A DNA stretch of 60,389 nt from Pseudomonas sp. AFG_SD02_1510_Pfu_092 (GTDB lineage Bacteria > Pseudomonadota > Gammaproteobacteria > Pseudomonadales > Pseudomonadaceae): positions 1-60,389 of the forward strand of contig NZ_PUQD01000031.1 in the NCBI RefSeq assembly GCF_003331055.1, given 5' to 3'. Made by a program: the position numbers and the translations under genes. Shown one piece after another: positions 53,561 through 60,389 of this stretch. The first letter of the stretch is position 1. Every line of letters starts with the position of its first letter. The notes beneath the pieces are model-generated. The model had not been told where the DNA came from and made no database searches. It worked only from the letters and a program-made list of their open reading frames with translations.

Positions 53561-54496
53561 ATGAAACGCTGCACGCCCCTGCTGCTCGCCCTCACCCTGG
53601 CCAGCGCTGCCCAGGCCAGCCTGGCCGCCGACTGGCAGACCTCGCCCTACGGCGCACAGGACGAAATCGGCGCGGCCAACCTGCTGACCGCGGAAGTGGT
53701 CAAGCAGGCGGTCGGCCTGGTCAAGGTCGGCAAGACCTACCCGCTGGCGGTGCCGGTCAGCAAAGACCTGCCGGCCTTCCGCCACCGTAGTTTCCACCTG
53801 TACAACATCCAGCCTGGCGAGCAGGCGGGCCAGACCCTGGGCCGCAACAAGTTCAGCTTCAACGATGAACTGGTCAACGGCTGGACCGGCGTCGGCACCC
53901 AGCTCAACGGCATCGGCCACATCGGTATCGACAACGTCTACTACAACGGCAACAAGGCTGCCGACTTCGTCACCGTCGAAGGCGTGACCCGGCTGGGCGT
54001 GGAAAAAGTGCCGCCCATGGTCACCCGCGGCGTGGTGCTGGACATGACCGCTCACTACGGCAAGGCCGTGGTGCCAGGCGGCACATCGTTCACCGTCGCC
54101 GACATCAAGGCGGTACTGAAGAAACAAGGCATCACCCTGCGCAAAGGTGATGTGGTGCTGTTCAACACCGGTTGGCTGGAGCTGATCGGCAAGGACAACC
54201 AGCAGTTCCTCGCCACCGAGCCGGGCATCGACCTGCCGGCGGCCGAGTGGCTGGCCGACCAGGGCATCGTCGCCTTTGGTGGTGATACCTGGGCGTCGGA
54301 GGTGTACCCGAACCCGAGCGGTGAGGAATTCCCGGTCAACCAGTTCATGCTGACCAAACGCGGCATCTACAACCTGGAACTGATCGACACCCGCGCGCTG
54401 GTGAAGGACAAGGCGTTCGAGTTCCTGTTCGTGCTGGGGCAGCCGCTGTACAAAGGCTCGACCCAGGTCAACATCAACCCGGTGGCGATCTACTGA
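53561..54496 (+). CDS. Periplasmic cyclase-family protein (PF04199-like) with variant metal motif
   Basis: This 311-residue protein has a signal peptide (cut near S-L-A-A, residue 23). The cyclase fold relates to kynurenine formamidase and isatin hydrolase. The usual metal motif H-x-G-T-H-x-D-x-P-x-H reads G-V-G-T-Q-L-N-G-I-G-H (110-120), so the second His is Gln114 and the Asp is Asn116. A T-Q-x-D-G variant is known to me from other members, but the Asn is unusual. AGGAG precedes the ATG. The substrate and even activity are uncertain. Confidence 0.75.
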   Translation: MKRCTPLLLALTLASAAQASLAADWQTSPYGAQDEIGAANLLTAEVVKQAVGLVKVGKTYPLAVPVSKDLPAFRHRSFHLYNIQPGEQAGQTLGRNKFSFNDELVNGWTGVGTQLNGIGHIGIDNVYYNGNKAADFVTVEGVTRLGVEKVPPMVTRGVVLDMTAHYGKAVVPGGTSFTVADIKAVLKKQGITLRKGDVVLFNTGWLELIGKDNQQFLATEPGIDLPAAEWLADQGIVAFGGDTWASEVYPNPSGEEFPVNQFMLTKRGIYNLELIDTRALVKDKAFEFLFVLGQPLYKGSTQVNINPVAIY

Positions 54497-54512
54497 TCGA
54501 TACCGGCCAGGG

Positions 54513-55235
54513 TCATGCCGCGCGGCGGCGCGCCAGGCAGGCATAGCCCAGGCCCAGCACGCTGACCGCCAACACCCCGAGCAATGCCAGCAGCTCGTGG
54601 CCATAGCGGGCCACCCAGGCCGGGAAGCCGATGACCTCGCGGTACACCTGCACATCGGCTTGGCCTTCGGCATGGCTGATGCTGACACCGCCCTGGCGGA
54701 TCTGCGAATAGTCCGCGTCGAAATACACCCAGACCTTGCAGGCGCCACCCGGCTCGATGGCCGGGATGTCCACCTGCGGGGTGGCGGTTTCGAGGATGGT
54801 GTCGTTGCCAGCGGCGTCGCGCACCTGCACCAGGCCCTTGGCCGGCAGGCGGATTTTCACCTCGCGCACTTGCGCATCGCCGCTGTTGCGCAACTCGATG
54901 AGCAAACCGGTGCGGTGGTCGACCAGCCCGGCTTCGAAGGGCTTGGCAAACAGCCGGGCATACGGCGCCTGGGCCATTTCGATCAGCCGCTCGACCTGGT
55001 CCTGGTTCAGCCTGCCTTCGCTGATGGTATGGATGCGCCCCTGCAGCTGCTCGTACTTGAGCTGCTCGCTGGCCTTGCTGATACGTTCGCTGAACTGGCT
55101 GGGGTAGGTAAGGTAGGCATAGGTCAGCGATGCCTCCAGGCGCGGTTTGCCGCGGAGCATCGCATAGGCGGCAAGCAGGACCATCAGGCCAAGCAGCACG
55201 GCTACGAGAAGCTTCCCTACCTTGTCCCAGCTCAA
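54513..55235 (-). CDS. Hypothetical membrane-anchored protein
   Basis: This protein of about 240 residues has one hydrophobic helix near the start (V-G-K-L-L-V-A-V-L-L-G), a soluble region of about 170 residues with a beta-rich, Ig-like look, and a C-terminal helix followed by A-R-R-R-A-A. The topology suggests a periplasmic domain held by two helices. The TTG at 55235 has AGAAGGAAG six bases upstream. An ATG at 55289 would add 18 residues but lacks a ribosome site. I do not recognise the family. Confidence 0.6.
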   Translation of the reverse strand: MSWDKVGKLLVAVLLGLMVLLAAYAMLRGKPRLEASLTYAYLTYPSQFSERISKASEQLKYEQLQGRIHTISEGRLNQDQVERLIEMAQAPYARLFAKPFEAGLVDHRTGLLIELRNSGDAQVREVKIRLPAKGLVQVRDAAGNDTILETATPQVDIPAIEPGGACKVWVYFDADYSQIRQGGVSISHAEGQADVQVYREVIGFPAWVARYGHELLALLGVLAVSVLGLGYACLARRRAA

Positions 55236-55314
55236 TGTGAACTTCCTTCTGATATGGTGCAGACGATCGAAACTGGCCAAGGGTGCCAAGTTCGCGCCCC
55301 CCAGGCAAGCCTGA

Positions 55315-55617
55315 CTAAGGCTCCTGCTCGCCCGCCCGGTCCTGGCGCAACTGCTGCAACTGGCCGTCGATCAGCGCCTTGGCCATGCCCGCCAGGTAAT
55401 AGGTGGCCTGCATCATCACCTTGCGGTCGCCGGGCCGGTCGATGGCCTTGCGCGTGAGTTCGGTGATGCAGCCCATGATGTTCGAGGCCTCCATGAGGGC
55501 CGTGCGCATCGGTAGCTGCGCTTTCATTTCCACCAGTTCGGCACCGCCGGTACCGAAACGGCCTGCTGCGCGCACGACATTGAGTTTGCTGTTGTCTTTC
55601 GGGGTGTCGTTGTCCAT
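55315..55617 (-). CDS. Small hypothetical protein
   Basis: This 100-residue soluble protein begins M-D-N-D-T-P-K and has an amphipathic helical body (about 40-95) with no known motif. The ATG at 55617 is eight bases after CGGAG; an ATG two codons earlier is too close. It resembles the many small DUF proteins of pseudomonads with an N-terminal M-D-N-D-type start. Function unknown. Confidence 0.55.
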   Translation of the reverse strand: MDNDTPKDNSKLNVVRAAGRFGTGGAELVEMKAQLPMRTALMEASNIMGCITELTRKAIDRPGDRKVMMQATYYLAGMAKALIDGQLQQLRQDRAGEQEP

Positions 55618-55816
55618 GTGCATTTCTCCGGGTTGCGAGCGTGCCGAGACTAGGCCGCTGCCCGCCCGGCGACAATCACCCAAGGCCTGGAAAGGGCTAC
55701 TTTGGGAAATGGACTACAAGAACCCTACAGAGGGGGAAGCGCTGCCAGCGGTCAGGCTCTTGACCGGCACCCGCCGCTGACAGACGATCAACCTTCCCCA
55801 CACAAGGACGAACACC

Positions 55817-56440
55817 ATGCTGCGGATACTCGGTAGAGCCTCTTCCATCAATGTACGAAAAGTCCTGTGGGCCTGCGCCGAGTTCGAGGTCGCGTACGAG
55901 CGCGAAGACTGGGGTAGCGGCTTCAAGCCCACCGACAGCGCGGAATTTCTGGCGTTGAACCCCAACGCCATGGTCCCGGTGATCCAGGATGGCGACTTCA
56001 CCCTGTGGGAATCCAACAGCATCATCCGTTACCTGGCCACGCGCTACGGCGCCACCGCGTTCTACCCGAGCGAGGCGCAGGCGCGCGCCAGGATCGACCA
56101 GTGGATCGACTGGCAGGCCTCCGACCTCAACCGCTCGTGGAGCTACGCGTTCATGTCGCTGGTCAGGCATTCCCCCGCGCATCAGGACCCACAGGCCCTG
56201 GCCGCCGGTTGCGCGGACTGGTCGCATTACATGGGCATCCTCGACCGCCAGTTGGCGAGCACCGGGGCCTATGTGGCGGGTAGCCAGTTCACCTTGGCCG
56301 ATATCCCGATCGGCCTGTCGGTCAACCGCTGGTTCGAAACCCCCTTCGACCACCCGCACCTGCCGGCGGTGCGCGATTACTACGAACGGCTGAGCGAGCG
56401 CCCGGCTTATCACCTGCATGGCCGCAACGGTACGCCGTGA
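55817..56440 (+). CDS. Glutathione S-transferase family protein
   Basis: This 207-residue protein has an N-terminal thioredoxin-like domain (1-80) with [10 protein letters not shown] (Ser near 9-10 as candidate catalytic residue), cis-Pro in M-V-P-V-I and E-S-N-S-I-I-R-Y-L for gamma-glutamyl binding. The C-terminal helical domain has L-A-D-I-P-I-G-L. The layout fits GstB-like bacterial GSTs that act on electrophiles. AAGGA precedes the ATG. Confidence 0.86.
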   Translation: MLRILGRASSINVRKVLWACAEFEVAYEREDWGSGFKPTDSAEFLALNPNAMVPVIQDGDFTLWESNSIIRYLATRYGATAFYPSEAQARARIDQWIDWQASDLNRSWSYAFMSLVRHSPAHQDPQALAAGCADWSHYMGILDRQLASTGAYVAGSQFTLADIPIGLSVNRWFETPFDHPHLPAVRDYYERLSERPAYHLHGRNGTP

Positions 56441-56472
56441 GGGCCAGCTAGCGCCGCTGGGTTAAAATCCAA

Positions 56473-56563
56473 CCCTGTGGGAGCGGGCGAGCCCGCGAAG
56501 CAGGCAGCGCGGTGGCTGGCACCGGCTTTGCCGGTGTTCGCGGGCTCGCCCGCTCCCACAGGG
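56473..56563. repeat. REP inverted pair, perfect 27-bp arms
   Basis: Arms 56473-56499 and 56537-56563 are perfect reverse complements; the spacer carries CACCGGCTTTGCCGGTG. It lies 32 bases after the GST gene and before the 5'-nucleotidase gene. Confidence 0.9.
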
Positions 56564-56627
56564 CCGCGCGAACCATGGCTCCGCACGCAGATACACTTGC
56601 CCCATGCACAGGCTCAGGAGTTGCTTC

Positions 56628-57641
56628 ATGCCCTACCCCATCGAACAGAAACTGGTCATCGGCGTGGCTTCGAGTGCGCTGTTCGACCTCACCGTTTCGG
56701 ACGACATCTACCAGACCCAGGGCGTCGAGGCCTACCGCAAGCACCAGCAGCAGAACCTGGACGAGCCGTTTCCCAAGGGCGTCGCCTTTCCGTTCATCCG
56801 CCGCTTCCTGAGCATCAACCAGGCCTTCCCCGAGCAATTGCCGGTCGAGGTCGTGCTGCTTTCACGCAACTCGCCGGAAACCGGCCTGCGCGTGTTTCGC
56901 TCGATCGACCATTACCAGCTGGACATCACCCGCGCCGCCTTCATGTCGGGCCGCTCGCCATACGAGTACATCCCGGCATTCAATGCCTCGCTGTTCCTCA
57001 GCGCCAACGAAGAAGACGTGCAGAAGGCCATCGACGCCAACTACCCGGCCGGCCGGGTGTTGCCGACGCGCATTTATGACGACGAGATCGACACCGAATT
57101 ACGGGTAGCCTTCGACTTCGACGGGGTGATCGCCGACGACGAGGCAGAAAGCGTGTACAAGCGGGGCAACAACCTGGACGAATTCCAGGAACATGAGCGG
57201 CTGCACATGGGCGTGCCGCACTCGCCCGGGCCGCTGGCCGACCTGTACCGCAAGCTGTCGCTGATACGCATGCTGGAAGATCGCAAGCTGGCCGAGGACC
57301 CGACGTACCAGCGGATCTTGCGCATCGCGATCGTCACCGCGCGCAACGCGCCTTCGCACGAGCGGGTGGTGACCACGCTGAAGAACTGGGGCGTGTCGCC
57401 GGACGAGTGCTTCTTCCTGGGCGGAATGGAGAAACCCAGGGTGCTGTCGATCCTCAAGCCGCATGTGTTCTTCGATGACCAGCGCAGCCACCTGCAGTCA
57501 TCGGCTGGCAACTTGCCCATGGTGCATGTGCCGTTCGGCGTGGCGAACAAGGCCCTTGCCGCAGCGGCTGCCGCGCCGCAGGGCGACGCTGAAACCGGCT
57601 TGAGCCCCCAGCAAACCGCTACGCTGGGGGACACCGCGTGA
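56628..57641 (+). CDS. 5'-nucleotidase (PF06189 / cN-I family)
   Basis: This 337-residue cytosolic protein matches the family that includes mammalian cN-IA: an N-terminal region with S-S-A-L-F-D-L and S-I-D-H-Y-Q-L-D-I-T-R, and the phosphotransferase motif F-D-F-D-G-V-I-A-D-D near residue 165, where the first Asp should take the phosphate. The late F-F-D-D-Q motif supplies the metal ligands. It should hydrolyse AMP or other 5'-NMPs. AGGAG precedes the ATG at 56628; an upstream ATG at 56604 lies before the ribosome site. Confidence 0.85.
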   Translation: MPYPIEQKLVIGVASSALFDLTVSDDIYQTQGVEAYRKHQQQNLDEPFPKGVAFPFIRRFLSINQAFPEQLPVEVVLLSRNSPETGLRVFRSIDHYQLDITRAAFMSGRSPYEYIPAFNASLFLSANEEDVQKAIDANYPAGRVLPTRIYDDEIDTELRVAFDFDGVIADDEAESVYKRGNNLDEFQEHERLHMGVPHSPGPLADLYRKLSLIRMLEDRKLAEDPTYQRILRIAIVTARNAPSHERVVTTLKNWGVSPDECFFLGGMEKPRVLSILKPHVFFDDQRSHLQSSAGNLPMVHVPFGVANKALAAAAAAPQGDAETGLSPQQTATLGDTA

Positions 57642-57663
57642 ACCTTGTTGCAGGCCGCAGGGG

Positions 57664-57888
57664 TCAGGCCACTTCGATCTGCGACAGCCCCAGCGTCTCG
57701 GCCTGGGCCAGCACCTCTTGGGGGCTGGCATCGGCTGGCGGCATCAGCAGCTTGTTCTCGCCATCGCCGAAATGCAGCAGCAACAGGTGCAAGGCTGCCT
57801 CGTGCAGGGCAAGGTTGGGCTGCTTCAGTTCGAAGCTGTGCGAGGAGGGTTGGCCATTGAGCTGGTAACGGATGTGGTAGGTATGCAT
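57664..57888 (-). CDS. Small hypothetical protein
   Basis: This 74-residue protein has a beta-strand start (H-T-Y-H-I-R-Y-Q-L-N-G) and an acidic helical tail. It shows no motif or signal. GAGG lies five bases before the ATG at 57888. It converges on the 5'-nucleotidase gene and is divergent from metY. Function unknown; the good ribosome site supports a real gene. Confidence 0.55.
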   Translation of the reverse strand: MHTYHIRYQLNGQPSSHSFELKQPNLALHEAALHLLLLHFGDGENKLLMPPADASPQEVLAQAETLGLSQIEVA

Positions 57889-58048
57889 GAGCACCTCAAA
57901 GCGGTTGGGGTCTCATTACCTGACCGGCAGGACAAGAAAAGATTCATCCCGATGCCCAACCCCAGTGGCGAAGGCGATGCCACCCTTGACCAACTCCCCA
58001 CCCCCACCACATGCTCGGTCGCTCCACCCACGCTCAAGGAACGATTGC

Positions 58049-59326
58049 ATGAAGCTGGAAACGCTCGCCATCCACGCAGGCTTCAGCCACGACCCGGCCA
58101 CCCGGGCCGTGGCCGTGCCGATCTACCAGACCACGTCCTTCGCCTTCGACGATACCCAGCACGGCGCCGACCTGTTCGACCTCAAGGTCGCCGGCAACAT
58201 CTATTCGCGGATCATGAACCCCACCAACGATGTGCTCGAGCAACGCATGGCCGCCCTGGAAGGCGGGGTCGGTGCGCTGGCGGTGGCCTCGGGCATGGCA
58301 GCCATCACCTACGCCATCCAGACCGTCGCCGAGGCGGGCGACAATATCGTCTCGGTGGCCAAGCTATACGGCGGCACCTACAACCTGCTGGCCCACACCT
58401 TGCCACGCATGGGCATCCACACCCGCTTCGCCGCCCACGACGACATCGCCGCCCTCGAAGCGCTGATCGATGAGCGCACCAAGGCGGTGTTCTGCGAGTC
58501 CATCGGCAACCCCGCCGGCAATATCGTCGATATCGCCGCGTTGGCCGAGGCCGCCCACCGCCACGGGGTGCCGCTGATCGTCGACAACACCGTGGCCACC
58601 CCGGTGCTGTGCCGGCCGTTCGAGCACGGCGCCGATATCGTCGTGCACTCGCTGACCAAGTACATCGGCGGCCACGGCACCAGCATCGGCGGCATCGTCA
58701 TCGATTCCGGCAAATTCCCCTGGGCCGATCACAAAACACGCTTCGCCCTGCTCAACACCCCCGACCCGTCCTACCACGGCGTCACCTACACCGAAGCCTT
58801 CGGCCCCGCCGCCTTCATCGGCCGCTGCCGCGTGGTGCCGCTGCGCAACACCGGCGCCGCGCTGTCGCCGTTCAACGCCTTCCTGATCCTGCAAGGCCTG
58901 GAAACCCTGGCCCTGCGCATGGAGCGCCATACCGAGAACGCGCTCAAGGTCGCCCGCTACCTGCAAGCCCACGAGCAGGTGGCCTGGGTCAAGTACGCCG
59001 GCCTGCCCGAGCATCCCGAACATGCACTGGCCCAGCGCTACACCGGCGGCAAACCAGCGTCGATCCTGTCGTTCGGCATCCAGGGCGGCCAGGCGGCCGG
59101 GGCGCGCTTCATCGATGCGTTGCAGCTGGTGGTACGCCTGGTGAACATCGGCGACGCCAAGTCGCTGGCCTGCCACCCCGCCTCCACCACCCACCGCCAG
59201 CTCAATGACGAAGAGCTGGAAAAGGCCGGTGTGCCACGCGACATGGTGCGCCTGTCAATCGGCATCGAGCACTGCGACGACATCATCGCCGACCTGGCCC
59301 AGGCCCTGGAGGCCAGCCGCGGTTGA
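58049..59326 (+). CDS. metY: O-acetylhomoserine sulfhydrylase / aminocarboxypropyltransferase
   Basis: This 425-residue Cys/Met-metabolism PLP enzyme joins O-acetyl-L-homoserine with sulfide (or methanethiol) to make homocysteine (or methionine). It begins with T-L-A-I-H-A-G and carries P-I-Y-Q-T-T-S-F, Y-S-R-I-M-N-P-T, D-N-T-V-A-T-P and the PLP-binding Lys204 in H-S-L-T-K-Y-I-G-G-H-G. The extended N-terminal and late inserts (D-P-S-Y-H-G) match MetY rather than MetB/MetC. AAGGA eight bases before the ATG at 58049 sets the start. No SAM riboswitch was recognised in the 160-base leader. Confidence 0.93.
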   Translation: MKLETLAIHAGFSHDPATRAVAVPIYQTTSFAFDDTQHGADLFDLKVAGNIYSRIMNPTNDVLEQRMAALEGGVGALAVASGMAAITYAIQTVAEAGDNIVSVAKLYGGTYNLLAHTLPRMGIHTRFAAHDDIAALEALIDERTKAVFCESIGNPAGNIVDIAALAEAAHRHGVPLIVDNTVATPVLCRPFEHGADIVVHSLTKYIGGHGTSIGGIVIDSGKFPWADHKTRFALLNTPDPSYHGVTYTEAFGPAAFIGRCRVVPLRNTGAALSPFNAFLILQGLETLALRMERHTENALKVARYLQAHEQVAWVKYAGLPEHPEHALAQRYTGGKPASILSFGIQGGQAAGARFIDALQLVVRLVNIGDAKSLACHPASTTHRQLNDEELEKAGVPRDMVRLSIGIEHCDDIIADLAQALEASRG

Positions 59327-59389
59327 CGCACCCGCGCCCCACCCAATGCCGACGGCGGGCGCCCCCTTGCAAAACCGGATTTGCGCGCA

Positions 59390-60154
59390 ATGACCCTGCT
59401 CTACCTGAAACTGCTCGTCACGCCCCTGTTGATGTGGGCCATATCCCTTGCCTCGCGGCGCTGGGGCGGCCTGCTGGGCGGGCTGCTGTCCGGCCTGCCG
59501 ATCACCTCGGCACTGGTGATGACCTTCCTGTGCCTGGAACAAGGCACGGCGTTCGCCCTGGGCGCAGTGCCCGGTGCGCTGGGTGGCCTGGCGGCGGTGC
59601 AAGCCACTTACACCTTCTACCTGTTCGCTACGCGCAGGCTCGGCATCGCCTCGGCCGTGTTGCTGGCGTTGCTGTTTTACGGCCTGGCGGCCTATGCGTT
59701 TACCCACTGGGGCAGCCTGTACCTGTCGATAGCCGTGGCGCTGGTGCTGATCGGCGTGCTGATACGCGCCAGCGGCCGCGAACCCCGGCCGGACACCCTG
59801 GCGCGGCCACGGCATCGGTATTGGGAGATCCCCTTGCGCATGGTGTCTGCCACTTCGTTGCTGATGGTCACCACCAGCCTGGCCCACTGGCTGGGCCCGG
59901 CGACCAGCGGGATGCTGGCGCCAATCCCGGTAATTGCCTGGCCGTTGGTGGTGTTTGCCCATGTTCAAGGTGGCCGGGCCGGGATGGCGGCGATGGTGCG
60001 CGGCAATGCAATTGGCGCCGTGGGGGTGATTGCGTTCTATCTGGTGATGGCCGGGATGCTCGATGCCTGGGGCGTCGCAGTTGCCATCAGCCTGGCCATG
60101 CTTTGCGCCGTGATGCTGACTGTGGGGCTGGCGGCTGCGTTGCGACGGGGCTGA
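59390..60154 (+). CDS. Integral membrane protein of unknown function
   Basis: This 254-residue protein is almost wholly hydrophobic, with about seven to eight helices. The N-terminal half (S-L-A-S-R-R-W-G-G-L-L-G-G-L-L-S-G-L-P) resembles GlpM-like small membrane proteins, and the second half has a related G-P-A-T-S-G segment, so it may be a duplicated fold. It starts 63 bases after metY and may be cotranscribed. Function unknown. Confidence 0.65.
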   Translation: MTLLYLKLLVTPLLMWAISLASRRWGGLLGGLLSGLPITSALVMTFLCLEQGTAFALGAVPGALGGLAAVQATYTFYLFATRRLGIASAVLLALLFYGLAAYAFTHWGSLYLSIAVALVLIGVLIRASGREPRPDTLARPRHRYWEIPLRMVSATSLLMVTTSLAHWLGPATSGMLAPIPVIAWPLVVFAHVQGGRAGMAAMVRGNAIGAVGVIAFYLVMAGMLDAWGVAVAISLAMLCAVMLTVGLAAALRRG

Positions 60155-60311
60155 TAGGGTGGCGCGTCTGGCTGAGCCACATGCACTGAGCCACATCCAT
60201 CATTCAAAGAAGTTTCCTACAAGCTTTTAGGACGCCCAATGCCCCTCTGGCAAGCGATTCCCCGTTAGTGTTCAGAGGCCTTCAAGGCCCTGTCCAACAC
60301 GAGGATCGCTC

Positions 60312-60389
60312 ATGACCATCAGCCAACGTATCGCCATTGCAGCGGCCGAAGCCGGGCTGCCGCATGACCAGTGCATGTACTGTGAACGT
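60312..60389 (+). CDS. Start of a gene cut by the window end
   Basis: Only the first 26 codons are seen (begins M-T-I-S-Q-R-I, contains C-M-Y-C-E). GAGGA lies seven bases upstream, which supports a true start. The C-x-x-C pair may bind metal. The family cannot be told. Confidence 0.5.
   Translation, partial: MTISQRIAIAAAEAGLPHDQCMYCER

Noticed and set aside
57889..58048. metY leader as a possible SAM or SAH riboswitch
   Set aside because: No conserved core of these classes could be recognised; the leader is short and pyrimidine-rich. A covariance-model scan would decide.

Overview
The window looks like about 60 kb of chromosome from a Pseudomonas of the P. putida group. The evidence is uniformly high GC, dense short intergenic gaps, many copies of the P. 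putida-type REP element (core 'GTGGGAGCGGG...CCCGCGAA'), many LysR regulators and catabolic transporters, and a gene order (metY, tam, DOPA decarboxylase, quiC1, chromate transporter, PAS-GGDEF protein, type I exporter, giant heme peroxidase) that matches what I remember of the P. putida KT2440 chromosome near PP_2528 to PP_2561. I ran no database search. I saw no insertion sequence, phage, CRISPR array, tRNA or rRNA.

Layout. 1-246: REP cluster. 247-3653 (minus): pqi-type intermembrane lipid transport operon with pqiA split into two genes, then pqiB and pqiC. 3804-12434: small enzymes and transport (glycine-zipper lipoprotein-like protein, LysR, two VOC proteins, an MHS transporter with a large insert, an alpha/beta hydrolase without its serine, a HelD-like helicase). 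12654-13844: a pirin and an isochorismatase-like hydrolase, convergent.

14113-30070 is the centrepiece: an 11 kb gene for a 3665-residue RTX protein with two complete animal-type heme peroxidase modules (PehA type), divergent from its apparent type I secretion system (ABC ATPase, HlyD-like adaptor, TolC-like channel). A PAS-GGDEF diguanylate cyclase and a ChrA chromate transporter follow. 32558-39005: aromatic/hydroaromatic metabolism (3-dehydroshikimate dehydratase QuiC1, an MHS transporter divergent from it, DOPA decarboxylase, LysR). 39151-43794: YebC-family protein, then an FAD amine-oxidase-like protein with an OPA-type transporter and a divergent LysR. 43887-47956: trans-aconitate methyltransferase, a GABA/amino-acid permease and a divergent MocR-type regulator. 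48031-52782: a compact three-gene operon (APAH-type deacetylase, M20 carbamoylase-type amidohydrolase, MHS transporter) divergent from a LysR, apparently an unassigned catabolic module. 52920-60389: WYL-less regulator, periplasmic cyclase-family protein, hypotheticals, GST, 5'-nucleotidase, MetY, a membrane protein and the first 26 codons of a gene cut by the window end.

Most transcription units end at REP inverted repeats with perfect arms of 24-30 bp, which probably act as terminators or mRNA stabilisers. Several proteins keep a family fold but have lost a key catalytic residue; these are listed as findings.
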